A stretch of 64,000 bases of DNA from Perilla frutescens (Eukaryota; Streptophyta; Magnoliopsida; Lamiales; Lamiaceae). Positions within the stretch are counted from its first letter, which is position 1; each line of letters starts with the position of its first letter. Of this stretch, positions 35,461 through 48,479 are shown one piece after another. The position numbers and the translations under genes are program-made. The stretch lies in contig BRKX01000013.1 of the NCBI GenBank assembly GCA_026008535.1, forward strand, positions 58,539,726 through 58,603,725. The letters run 5' to 3'. The notes beneath the pieces were generated by a model that made no database searches, was not told the origin of the DNA, and saw only the letters and a program-made list of their open reading frames with translations.

Positions 35461-38400
35461 GTGGCCAGATTTGGCCCCGTTTTGTGGCAGCCGTCAGTAA
35501 AACGGCTATAACTCTCTCCAGAAGTAAGCTTTACCTGTGATTCTTGTTGCATTGGAATCCTAACTCAAATATCTACACTAACAAAAGTCGAACTGGTAGA
35601 AACCCTATTTGAGTCGGCCTCTAGGTGATTATCAAGTTGATTTCCAAAACCGTCACCTCTTATGTAGGGATCGGGGTGAACGTCGGGTTTTTTCATTGAG
35701 TCTAGCATTTTTGAACACTAGAGTCCATTATGAATCAATCCATATGATCATATATGCCTAATCCGTCCACTTTTGAAAAAATCAAATTTTTGAGCCCGCC
35801 CAAAGGGGTACCCCTTTGGCCGGTGGCCAGATTTGGCATGGTTTTCTGGCAGCCGTCAGTAAAACGGCTATAACTCTCTCCAGAAGTAAGCTTTACCCGT
35901 GATTCTTGTTGCGTTGGAATCCTAACTCAAATATCTACACTAAAAAAAGTCGAACTGGTAGAAACCCTATTTGAGTCGGCCTCTAGGTGATTATCAAGTT
36001 GATTTCCAAAACCGTCACCTCTTATGTAGGGATCGGGGTGAACGTCGGGTTTTTTCATTGAGTCTAGCATTTTTCAACACTAGAGTCCATTATGCATCAA
36101 TCCATATGATCATATATGCCTAATCCGTCCACTTTTGAAAAAATCAAATTTTTGAGCCCGCCCAAAGGGGTACCCCTTTGGCCGGTGGCCAGATTTGGCC
36201 CGGTTTTCTGGCAGCCGTCAGTAAAACGGCTATAACTCTCTCCAGAAGTAAGCTTTACCCGTGATTCTTGTTGCGTTAGAATCCTAACTCAAATATCAAC
36301 ACTAACAAAAGTCGAACTGGTAGAAACCCTATTTGAGTCGGCCTCTAGGTGATTATCAAGTTGATTTCCAAAACCGTCACCTCTTATGTAGGGATCGGGG
36401 TGAAAGTCGGGTTTTTTTATTGAGTCTAGCATTCTTGAACACTAGAGTCCATTATGCATCAATCCATATGATCATATATGCCTAATCCGTCCACTTTTGA
36501 AAAAATCAAATTTTTGAGCCCGCCCAAAGGGGTACCCCTTTGGCCGGTGGACAGATTTGGCCCGGTTTTCTGGCAGCCGTCAGTAAAACGGCTATAACTC
36601 TCTCCAGAAGTAAGCTTTACCCGTGATTCTTGTTGCGTTAGAATCCTAACTCAAATATCTACACTAACAAAAGTCGAACTGGTAGAAACCCTATTTGAGT
36701 CGGCCTCTAGGTGATTATCAAGTTGATTTCCAAAACCGTCACCTCTTATGTAGGGATCGGGGTGAAAGTCGGGTTTTTTTATTGAGTCTAGCATTCTTGA
36801 ACACTAGAGTCCATTATGCATCAATCCATATGATCCTATATGCCTAATCCGTCCACTTTTGAAAAAATCAAATTTTTGAGCCCGCCCAAAGGGGTACCCC
36901 TTTGGCCGGTGGCCAGATTTGGCACGGTTTTCTGGCAGCCGTCAGTAAAACGGCTATAACTCTCTCCAGAAGTAAGCTTTACCCGTGATTCTTGTTGCGT
37001 TGGAATCCTAACTCAAATATCTACACTAACAAAAGTCGAACTGGTAGAAACCCTATTTGAGTCGGCCTCTAGGTGATTATAAAGTTGATTTCCAAAACCG
37101 TCACCTCTTATGTAGGGATCGGAGTGAAAGTCGGGTTTTTTCATTGAGTCTAGCATTTTTGAACACTAGAGTCCATTATGCATCAATCCATATGATCATA
37201 TATGCCTAATCCGTCCACTTTTGAAAAAATCAAATTTTTGAGCCCGCCCAAAGGGGTACCCCTTTGGCCGGTGGCCAGATTTGGCCCGATTTTCTGGCAG
37301 CCGTCAGTAAAACGGCTATAACTCTCTCCAGAAGTAAGCTTTACCCGTGATTCTTGTTGCGTTGGAATCCTAACTCAAATGTCTACACTAACAAAAGTCG
37401 AACTGGTAGAAACCCTATTTGAGTCGGCCTCTAGGTGATTATCAAGTTGATTTCCAAAACCGTCACCTCTTATGTATGGATCGGGGTGAAAGTCGGGTTT
37501 TTTCATTGAGTCTAGCATTTTTGAACACTAGAGTCCATTATGCATCAATCCATATGGTCATATATGCCTAATCCGTCCACTTTTGAAAAAATCAAATTTT
37601 TGAGCCCGCCCAAAGGGGTACCCCTTTGGCCGGTGGCCAGATTTGGCCCGGTTTTCTGGCAGCCGTCAGTAAAACGGCTATAACTCTCTCCAGAAGTAAG
37701 CTTTACCCGTGATTCTTGTTGCGTTGGAATCCTAACTCAAATATCTACAGTAACAAAAGTCGAACTGGTAGAAACCCTATTTGAGTCGGCCTCTAGGTGA
37801 TTATCAAGTTGATTTCCAAATCCGTCACCTCTTATGTAGGGATCGGGGTGAAAGTCAGGTTTTTTCATTGAGTCTAGCATTTTTTAACACTAGAGTCCAT
37901 TATGCATCAATCCATATGATCATATATGCCTAATCCGTCCACTTTTGAAAAAATCAAATTTTTGAGCCCGCCCAAAGGGGTACCCCTTTGGCCGGTGGCC
38001 AGATTTGGCCCGGTTTTCTGGCAGCCGTCAGTAAAACGGCTATAACTCTCTCCAGAAGTAATCTTTACCCGTGATTCTTGTTGCGTTGGAATCCTAACTC
38101 AAATATCTACACTAACAAAAGTCGAACTGGTAGAAACCCTATTTGAGTCGGCCTCTAGGTGATTATCAAGTTGATTTCCAAAACCGTCACCTCTTATGTA
38201 GGGATCGGGGTGAAAGTCGGGTTTTTTCATTGAGTCTAGCATTTTTGAAAACTAGAGTCCATTATGCATCAATCCATATGATCATATATGCCTAATCCGT
38301 CCACTTTTGAAAAAATCAAATTTTTGAGCCCGCCCAAAGGGGTACCCCTTTGGCCGGTGGCCAGATTTGGCCCGGTTTTCTGGCAGCCGTCAGTAAAACG

Positions 38401-39442
38401 GCTATAACTCTCTCCAGAAGTAAGCTTTACCCGTGATTCTTGTTGCGTTGGAATCCTAACTCAAATATCTACCCTACCAAAAGTCGAACTGGTAGAAACC
38501 CTATTTGAGTCGGCCTCTAGGTGATTATCCAGTTGATTTCCAAAACCGTCACCTCTTATGTAGGGATCGGGGTGAAAGTCGGGTTTTTTCATTGAGTCTA
38601 GCATTTTTGAACACTAGAGTCCATTATGCATCAATCCATATGATCATATATGCCTAATCCGTCCACTTTTGAAAAAATCAAATTTTTGAGCCCGCCCAAA
38701 GGGGTACCCCTTTGGCCGGTGGCCAGATTTGGCCCGGTTTTCTGGCAGCCGTCAGTAAAACGGCTATAACTCTCTCCAGAAGTAAGCTTTACCCGTGATT
38801 CTTGTTGCGTTGGAATCCTAACTCAAATGTCTACACTAACAAAAGTCGAACTGGTAGAAACCCTATTTGAGTCGGCCTCTAGGTGATTATCAAGTTGATT
38901 TCCAAAACCGTCACCTCTTATGTAGGGATCGGGGTGAAAGTCGGGTTTTTTCATTGAGTCTAGCATTTTTGAACACTAGAGTCCATTATACATCAATCTA
39001 TATGGTCATATATGCCTAATCCGTCCACTTTTGAAAAAATCAAATTTTTGAGCCCGCCCAAAGGGGTACCCCTTTGGCCGGTGGCCAGATTTGGCCCGGT
39101 TTTCTGGCAACCGTCAGTAAAACGGCTATAACTCTCTCCAGAAGTAAGCTTTACCCGTGATTCTTGTTGCGTTGGAATCCTAACTCAAATGTCTACACTA
39201 ACAAAAGTCGAACTGGTAGAAACCCTATTTGAGTCGGCCTCTAGGTGATTATCAAGTTGATTTCCAAAACCGTCACCTCTTATGTAGGGATCGGGGTGAA
39301 AGTCGGGTTTTTTCATTGAGTCTAGCGTTTTTGAACACTAGAGTCCATTATGCATCAATCCATATGATCATATATGCCTAATCCGTCCACTTTTGAAAAA
39401 ATCAAATTTTTGAGCCCGCCCAAAGGGGTACCCCTTTGGCAG
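33291..39442. repeat. 17-monomer block of 6152 bp, copy 1
   Basis: Monomers start at 33291, 33653, 34015, 34376, 34738, 35100, 35461, 35823, 36185, 36547, 36909, 37271, 37633, 37995, 38357, 38719 and 39081. It overlaps the end of large HOR unit d. Marks shared with copy 2 include attttagtc and gggattgggg (35245, 35309), gcgttagaatcc with a tttttttatt run, ggcacgg, ctacagtaac with ccaaatccgtc and gtcaggtt, ccctaccaaaag, and ggcaaccgtc. Confidence 0.85.
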
Positions 39443-42400
39443 GTGGCCAGATTTGGCCCCGTTTTGTGGCAGCCGTCAGTAAAACGGCTATAACTCTCTC
39501 CAGAAGTAAGCTTTACCTGTGATTCTTGTTGCATTGAAATCCTAACTCAAATATCTACACTAGCAAAAGTCGAACTGGTAGAAACCCTATTTGAGTCGGC
39601 CTCTAGGTGATTATCAAGTTGATTTCCAAAACCGTCACCTCTTATGTAGGGATCGGGGTGAACGTCGGGTTTTTTCATTGAGTCTAGCATTTTTGAACAC
39701 TAGAGTCCATTATGAATCAATCCATATGATCCTATATGCCTAATCCGTCCACTTTTGAAAAAATCAAATTTTTGAGCCCGCCCAAAGGGGTACCCCTTTG
39801 GCCGGTGGCCAGATTTGGCCCATGTTTTCTGGCAGCCGTCAGTAAAACGGCTATAACTCTCTCCAGAAGTAAGCTTTACCCGTGATTCTTGTTGCGTTGG
39901 AATCCTAACTGAAATATCTACACTAACAAAAGTCGAACTGGTAGAAACCCTATTTGAGTCGGCCTCTAGGTGATTATCAAGTTGATTTCCAAAACCGTCA
40001 CCTCTTATGTAGGGATCGGGGTGAAAGTCGGGTTTTTTCATTGAGTCTAGCAGCTTTGAACATTAGAGTCCATTATGAATCAATCCATATGTTCATATAT
40101 GCCTAATCCGTCCACTTTTGAAAAAATCAAGTTTTTGAGCCCGCCCAAAGGGGTACCCCTTTGGCCAGTGGCCAGATTTGGCCCCGTTTTCTGGCAGCCG
40201 TCAGTAAAACGGCTATAACTCTCTCCAGAAGTAAGCTTTACCCGTGATTCTTGTTGCGTTGGATTCCTAACTCAAATATCTACACTACTAAAAGTCAAAC
40301 CTGTAGAAACCCTATTTGAGTCGGCCTCTAGTTGATAATCAAGTTGATTTCCAAAACCGTCACCTCTTATGTAGGGATCGGGGTGAACGTCGGGTTTTTC
40401 ATTGAGTCTAGCATTTTTGAACACTAGAGTCCATTATGCATCAATCCATATGATCATATATGCCTAATCCGTCCACTTTTGAAAAAATCAATTTTTGAGC
40501 CCGCCCAAAGGGGTAACCCTTTGGCCGGTGGCCAGATTTGGCCCCGTTTTGTGGCAGCCGTCAGTAAAACGGCTATAACTCTCTCCAGAAGTAAGCTTTG
40601 CCCGTGATTCTTGTTGTGTTGGAATCCTAACTGAAATATCTACAGTAACAAAAGTCGAACTGGTAGAAACCCTATTTCTGTCGGCCTCTAGGTGATTATC
40701 CAGTTGATTTCCAAAACCGTCACCTCTTATGTAGGGATCGGGGTGAACGTCGGGTTTTTTCATTGAGTCTAGCATTTTTCAACACTAGAGTCCATTATGC
40801 ATCAATCCATATGATCATATATGCCTAATCCGTCCACTTTTGAAAAAATCAAATTTTTGAGCCCGCCCAAAGGGGTACCCCTTTGGCCGGTGGCCAGATT
40901 TGGCCCGGTTTTCTGGCAGCCGTCAGTAAAACGGCTATAACTCTCTCCAGAAGTAAGCTTTACCCGTGATTCTTGTTGCGTTGGAATCCTAACTCAAATG
41001 TCTACACTAACAAAAGTCGAACTGGTAGAAACCCTATTTGAGTCGGCCTCTAGGTGATTATCAAGTTGATTTCCAAAACCGTCACCTCTTATGTAGGGAT
41101 CGGGGTGAAAGTCGGGTTTTTTCATTGAGTCTAGCATTTTTGAACATTAGAGTCCATTATGAATCAATCCATATGTTCATATATGCCTAATCCGTCCACT
41201 TTTGAAAAAATCAAGTTTTTGAGCCCGCCCAAAGGGGTACCCCTTTGGCCAGTGGCCAGATTTGGCCCCGTTTTCTGGCAGCCGTCAGTAAAACGGCTAT
41301 AACTCTCTCCAGAAGTAAGCTTTACCCGTGATTCTTGTTGCGTTGGATTCCTAACTCAAATATCTACCCTACTAAAAGTCAAACCTGTAGAAACCCTATT
41401 TTAGTCGGCCTCTAGGTGATAATCAAGTTGATTTCCAAAACCGTCACCTCTTATGTAGGGATTGGGGTGAACGTCGGGTTTTTCATTGAGTCTAGCATTT
41501 TTGAACACTAGAGTCCATTATGCATCAATCCATATGATCATATATGCCTAATCCGTCCACTTTTGAAAAAATCAAATTTTTGAGCCCGCCCAAAGGGGTA
41601 CCCCTTTGGCCGGTGGCCAGATTTGGCCCCGTTTTGTGGCAGCCGTTAGTAAAACGGCTATAACTCTCTCCAGAAGTAAGCTTTACCTGTGATTCTTGTT
41701 GCATTGGAATCCTAACTCAAATATCTACACTAACAAAAGTCGAACTGGTAGAAACCCTATTTGAGTCGGCCTCTAGGTGATTATCAAGTTGATTTCCAAA
41801 ACCGTCACCTCTTATGTAGGGATCGGGGTGAACGTCGGGTTTTTTCATTGAGTCTAGCATTTTTCAACACTAGAGTCCATTATGAATCAATCCATATGAT
41901 CATATATGCCTAATCCGTCCACTTTTGAAAAAATCAAATTTTTGAGCCCGCCCAAAGGGGTACCCCTTTGGCCGGTGGCCAGATTTGGCCCGGTTTTCTG
42001 GCAGCCGTCAGTAAAACGGCTATAACTCTCTCCAGAAGTAAGCTTTACCCGTGATTCTTGTTGCGTTAGAATCCTAACTCAAATATCTACACTAACAAAA
42101 GTCGAACTGGTAGAAACCCTATTTGAGTCGGCCTCTAGGTGATTATCAAGTTGATTTCCAAAACCATCACCTCTTATGTAGGGATCGGGGTGAAAGTCGG
42201 GTTTTTTTATTGAGTCTAGCATTCTTGAACACTAGAGTCCATTATGCATCAATCCATATGATCATATATGCCTAATCCGTCCACTTTTGAAAAAATCAAA
42301 TTTTTGAGCCCGCCCAAAGGGGTACCCCTTTGGCCGGTGGCCAGATTTGGCACGGTTTTCTGGCAGCCGTCAGTAAAACGGCTATAACTCTCTCCAGAAG

Positions 42401-44507
42401 TAAGCTTTACCCGTGATTCTTGTTGCGTTGGAATCCTAACTCAAATATCTACACTAACAAAAGTCGAACTGGTAGAAACCCTATTTGAGTCGGCCTCTAG
42501 GTGATTATCAAGTTGATTTCCAAAACCGTCACCTCTTATGTAGGGATCGGGGTAAAAGTCGGGTTTTTTCATTGAGTCTAGCATTTTTGAACACTAGAGT
42601 CCATTATGCATCAATCCATATGATCATATATGCCTAATCCGTCCACTTTTGAAAAAATCAAATTTTTGAGCCCGCCCAAAGGGGTACCCCTTTGGCCGGT
42701 GGCCAGATTTGGCCCGGTTTTCTGGCAGCCGTCAGTAAAACGGCTATAACTCTCTCCAGAAGTAAGCTTTACCCGTGATTCTTATTGCGTTGGAATCCTA
42801 ACTCAAATGTCTACACTAACAAAAGTCGAACTGGTAGAAACCCTATTTGAGTCGGCCTCTAGGTGATTATCAAGTTGATTTCCAAAACCGACACCTCTTA
42901 TGTAGGGATCGGGGTGAAAGTCGGGTTTTTTCATTGAGTCTAGCATTTTTGAACACTAGAGTCCATTATGCATCAATCCATATGGTCATATATGCCTAAT
43001 CCGTCCACTTTTGAAAAAATCAAATTTTTGAGCCCACCCAAAGGGGTACCCCTTTGGCCGGTGGCCAGATTTGGCCCGGTTTTCTGGCAGCCGTCAGTAA
43101 AACGGCTATAACTCTCTCCAGAAGTAAGCTTTACCCGTGATTCTTGCTGCGTTGGAATCCTAACTCAAATATCTACAGTAACAAAAGTCGAACTGGTAGA
43201 AACCCTATTTGAGTCGGCCTCTAGGTGATTATCAAGTTGATTTCCAAATCCGTCACCTCTTATGTAGGGATCGGGGTGAAAGTCAGGTTTTTTCATTGAG
43301 TCTAGCATTTTTTAACACTAGAGTCCATTATGCATCAATCCATATGATCATATATGCCTAATCCGTCCACTTTTGAAAAAATCAAATTTTTGAGCCCGCC
43401 CTAAGGGGTACCCCTTTGGCCGGTGGCCAGATTTGGCCCGGTTTTCTGGCAGCCGTCAGTAAAACGGCTATAACTCTCTCCAGAAGTAAGCTTTACCCGT
43501 GATTCTTGTTGCGTTGGAATCCTAACTCAAATATCTACCCTACCAAAAGTCGAACTGGTAGAAACCCTATTTGAGTCGGCCTCTAGGTGATTATCCAGTT
43601 GATTTCCAAAACCGTCACCTCTTATGTAGGGATCGGCGTGAAAGTCGGGTTTTTTCATTGAGTCTAGCATTTTTGAACACTAGAGTCCATTATGCATCAA
43701 TCCATATGATCATATATGCCTAATCCGTCCACTTTTGAAAAAATCAAATTTTTGAGCCCGCCCAAAGCGGTACCCCTTTGGCCGGTGGCCAGATTTGGCC
43801 CGGTTTTCTGGCAGCCGTCAGTAAAACGGCTATAACTCTCTCCAGAAGTAAGCTTTACCCGTGATTCTTGTTGCGTTGGAATCCTAACTCAAATGTCTAC
43901 ACTAACAAAAGTCGAACTGGTAGAAACCCTATTTGAGTCGGCCTCTAGGTGATTATCAAGTTGATTTCCAAAACCGTCACCTCTTATGTAGGGATCGGGG
44001 TGAAAGTCGGATTTTTTCATTGAGTCTAGCATTTTTGAACACTAGAGTCCATTATGCATCAATCTATATGGTCATATATGCCTAATCCGTCCACTTTTGA
44101 AAAAATCAAATTTTTGAGCCCGCCCAAAGGGGTACCCCTTTGGCCGGTGGCCAGATTTGGCCCGGTTTTCTGGCAACCGTCAGTAAAACGGCTATAACTC
44201 TCTCCAGAAGTAAGCTTTACCCGTGATTCTTGTTGCGTTGGAATCCTAACTCAAATGTCTACACTAACAAAAGTCGAACTGGTAGAAACCCTATTTCAGT
44301 CGGCCTCTAGGTGATTATCAAGTTGATTTCCAAAACCGTCACCTCTTATGTAGGGATCGGGGTGAACGTCGGGTTTTTCATTGAGTCTAGCATTTTTGAA
44401 CACTGGAGTCCATTATGAATCAATCCATATGATCATATATGCCTAATCCGTCTACTTTTGAAAAAATCAAATTTTTGAGCCCGCCCAAAGGGGTACCCCT
44501 TTGGCCG
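39443..44507. repeat. 17-monomer block, copy 2, with three monomers missing (14 monomers)
   Basis: Monomers start at 39443, 39805, 40168, 40528, 40890, 41252, 41613, 41975, 42337, 42699, 43061, 43423, 43785 and 44147. The offset to copy 1 is 6152 bp up to 41613. After that, counterparts of the monomers at 35823, one of 36185/36547, and 37995 are absent, while those of 36909, 37271, 37633, 38357, 38719 and 39081 follow in order. Private changes include an extra base in ggcccatgtttt (near 39820), a lost A near 40491 and gggtaaccc near 40511. Confidence 0.82.
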
Positions 44508-44865
44508 GTGGCCAGATTTGGCCCCATTTTTTGGCAGCCGTCAGTAAAACGGCTGTTACTCTCCAGAAGTAAGCGTTACCCGTGATTCTTGTTGCGTTGG
44601 ATTCCTAACTAAAATATCTACCCTACCAAAAGTCGAACCTTTAGAAACCCTATTTGAGTCGGCCTCTAGGTGATTATCAAGTTGATTTCCAAAACCGTCA
44701 CCTCTTATGTAGGAATCGGGGTGAACGTCGGGTTTTTCATTGAGTCTAGCATTTTTGAACACTAGAGTCCATTATGCATCAATCCATATGATCATATATG
44801 CCAAATCCGTCCACTTTTGAAAAAATCAAATTTTTGAGCCCGCCCAAAGGGTACCCCTTTGGCCG
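44508..44865. repeat. Divergent 358 bp monomer, first of the ctgttactc subfamily
   Basis: This copy has ccccattttttggc, cggctgttactctcc with two bases deleted, aagcgtta in place of the HindIII site, ctaaaata, aacctttag, aggaatcgg, five T and aaagggtacc. It is the leftmost member of a subfamily that is otherwise found only from 51734 onward, and it marks the boundary between the 17-monomer blocks and the next pattern. Confidence 0.85.
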
Positions 44866-47035
44866 GTGGCCAGATTTGGCCCGGTTTTCTGACAGCCGTC
44901 AGTAAAACGGCTATAACTCTCTCCAGAAGTAAGCTTTACCCGTGATTCTTGTTGCGTTGGAATCCTAACTCAAATATCTACACTAACAAAAGTCGAACTG
45001 GTAGAAACCCTATTTGAGTCGGCCTCTAGGTGATTATCAAGTTGATTTCCAAAACCGTCACCTCTTATGTAGGGATCGTGGTGAACGTCGGGTTTTTTCA
45101 TTGAGTCTAGCATTTTTGAACACTAGAGTCCATTATGCATCAATCCATATGATCATATATGCCTAATCCGTCCACTTTTGAAAAAATCAAATTTTTGAGC
45201 CCGCCCAAAGGGGTACCCCTTTGGCCGGTGGCCAGATTTGGCCCGGTTTTCTGGCAGCCGTCAGTAAAACGGCTATAACTCTCTCCAGAAGTAAGCTTTA
45301 CCCGTGATTCTTGTTGCGTTGGAATCCTAACTCAAATGTCTACACTAACAAAAGTCGAACTGGTAGAAACCCTATTTCAGTCGGCCTCTAGGTGATTATC
45401 AAGTTGATTTCCAAAACCGTCACCTCTTATGTAGGGATCGGGGTGAAAGTCGGGTTTTTTCATTGAGTCTAGCATTTTTGAACACTAGAGTCCATTATGC
45501 ATCAATCCATATGGTCATATATGCCTAATCCGTCCACTTTTGAAAAAATCAAATTTTTGAGCCCGCCCAAAGGGGTACCCCTTTGGCCGGTGGCCAGATT
45601 TGGCCCGGTTTTCTGGCAGCCGTCAGTAAAACGGCTATAACTCTCTCCAGAAGTAAGCTTTACCCGTGATTCTTGTTGCGTTGGAATCCTAACTCAAATA
45701 TCTACAGTAACAAAAGTCGAACTGGTAGAAACCCTATTTGAGTCGGCCTCTAGGTGATTATCAAGTTGATTTCCAAAACCGTCACCTCTTATGTAGGGAT
45801 CGGGGTGAAAGTCGGGTTTTTTTATTGAGTCTAGCATTTTTGAACACTAGAGTCCATTATGCATCAATCCATATGATCATATATGCCTAATCCGTCCACT
45901 TTTGAAAAAATCAAATTTTTGAGCCCGCCCAAAGGGGTACCCCTTTGGCCGGTGGCCAGATTTGGCCCGGTTTTCTGGCAGCCGTCAGTAAAACGGCTAT
46001 AACTATCTTCAGAAGTAAGCTTTACCCGTGATTCTTGTTGCGTTGGAATCCTAACTCAAATATCTACCCTACCAAAAGTCGAACCTGTAGAAACCCTATT
46101 TGAGTCGGCCTCTAGGTGATTATCAAGTTGATTTCCAAAACCGTCACCTCTTATGTAGGAATCGGGGTGAACGTCGGGTTTTTCATTGAGTCTAGCATTT
46201 TTGAACACTAGAGTCCATTATGCATCAATCCATATGATCATATATGCCTAATCCGTCCACTTTTGAAAAAATCAAATTTTTGAGCCCGCCCAAAGGGTAC
46301 CCCTTTGGCCGGTGGCCAGATTTGGCCCGGTTTTCTGGCAGCCGTCAGTAAAATGGCTATAACTCTCTCCAGAAGTAAGCTTTACCCGTGATTCTTGTTG
46401 CGTTGGAATCCTAACTCAAATATCTACACTAACAAAAGTCGAACTGGTAGAAACCCTATTTGAGTCGGCCTCTAGGTGATTATCAAGTTGATTTCCAAAA
46501 CCGTCACCTCTTATGTAGGGATCGGGGTGAAAGTCGGGTTTTTTCATTGAGTCTAGCATTTTTGAACACTAGAGTCCATTATACATCAATCCATATGATC
46601 ATATATGCCTAATCCGTCCACTTTTGAAAAAATCAAATTTTTGAGCCCGCCCAAAGGGGTACCCCTTTGGCCGGTGGCCAGATTTGGCCCGGTTTTCTGG
46701 CAGCCGTCAGTAAAACGGCTATAACTTTCTCCAGAAGTAATCTTTACCCGTGATTCTTGTTGCGTTGGAATCCTAACTCAAATGTCTACACTAACAAAAG
46801 TCGAACTGGTAGAAACCCTATTTGAGTCGGCCTCTAGGTGATTATCAAGTTGATTTCCAAAACCGTCACCTCTTATGTAGGGATCGAGGTGAAAGTCGGG
46901 TTTTTTCATTGAGTCTAGCATTTTTGAACACTAGAGTCCATTATGCATCAATCCATATGGTCATATATGCCTAATCCGTCCACTTTTGAAAAAATCAAAT
47001 TTTTGAGCCCGCCCAAAGGGGTACCCCTTTGGCCG
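44866..47035. repeat. Six-monomer HOR (right-hand type), copy 1
   Basis: Monomers start at 44866, 45228, 45590, 45952, 46312 and 46674. Their marks in order are: atcgtggtgaac; atgtct with atttcagtc and ggtcat; ctacagtaac with tttttttatt; actatcttcag with ccctacc, aggaatcgg and aaagggtacc; aaaatggct with tatacatc; ctttctcc with aatctttacc, atcgaggtg and ggtcat. Confidence 0.85.
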
Positions 47036-48479
47036 GTGGCCAGATTTGGCCCGGTTTCTGGCAGCCGTCAGTAAAACGGCTATAACTCTCTCCAGAAGTA
47101 AGCTTTACCCGTGATTCTTGTTGCGTTGGAATCCTAACTCAAATATCTACACTAACAAAAGTCGAACTGGTAGAAACCCTATTTGAGTCGGCCTCTAGGT
47201 GATTATCAAGTTGATTTCCAAAACCGTCACCTCTTATGTAGGGATCGTGGTGAACGTCGGGTTTTTTCATTGAGTCTAGCATTTTTGAACACTAGAGTCC
47301 ATTATGCATCAATCCATATGATCATATATGCCTAATCCGTCCACTTTTGAAAAAATCAAATTTTTGAGCCCGCCCAAAGGGGTACCCCTTTGGCCGGTGG
47401 CCAGATTTGGCCCGGTTTTCTGGCAGCCGTCAGTAAAACGGCTATAACTCTCTCCAGAAGTAAGCTTTACCCGTGATTCTTGTTGCGTTGGAATCCTAAC
47501 TCAAATGTCTACACTAACAAAAGTCGAACTGGTAGAAACCCTATTTCAGTCGGCCTCTAGGTGATTATCAAGTTGATTTCCAAAACCGTCACCTCTTATG
47601 TAGGGATCGGGGTGAAAGTCGGGTTTTTTCATTGAGTCTAGCATTTTTGAACACTAGAGTCCATTATGCATCAATCCATATGGTCATATATGCCTAATCC
47701 GTCCACTTTTGAAAAAATCAAATTTTTGAGCCCGCCCAAAGGGGTACCCCTTTGGCCGGTGGCCAGATTTGGCCCGGTTTTCTGGCAGCCGTCAGTAAAA
47801 CGGCTATAACTCTCTCCAGAAGTAAGCTTTACCCGTGATTCTTGTTGCGTTGGAATCCTAACTCAAATATCTACAGTAACAAAAGTCGAACTGGTAGAAA
47901 CCCTATTTGAGTCGGCCTCTAGGTGATTATCAAGTTGATTTCCAAAACCGTCACCTCTTATGTAGGGATCGGGGTGAAAGTCGGGTTTTTTTATTGAGTC
48001 TAGCATTTTTGAACACTAGAGTCCATTATGCATCAATCCCTATGATCATATATGCCTAATCCGTCCACTTTTGAAAAAATCAAATTTTTGAGCCCGCCCA
48101 AAGGGTACCCCTTTGGCCGGTGGCCAGATTTGGCCCGATTTTCTGGCAGCCGTCAGTAAAACGGCTATAACTCTCTCCAGAAGTAAGCTTTACCCGTGAT
48201 TCTTGTTGCGTTGGAATCCTAACTCAAATATCTACACTAACAAAAGTCGAACTGGTAGAAACCCTATTTGAGTCGGCCTCTAGGTGATTATCCAGTTGAT
48301 TTCCAAAACCGTCACCTCTTATGTAGGAATCGGGGTGAACGTCGGGTTTTTCATTGAGTCTAGCATTTTTGAACACTAGAGTCCATTATGCATCAATCCA
48401 TATGATCATATATGCCAAATCCGTCCACTTTTGAAAAAATCAAATTTTTGAGCCCGCCCAAAGGGTACCCCTTTGGCCG
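47036..48479. repeat. Right-hand HOR, shortened four-monomer copy
   Basis: Monomers start at 47036, 47397, 47759 and 48120. The first three match the first three of 44866-47035; the first has lost one T (cccggtttctgg). The fourth (ggcccgatt, tccag, aggaatcgg, gccaaatcc, aaagggtacc) replaces the last three monomers of the full unit. Confidence 0.85.
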
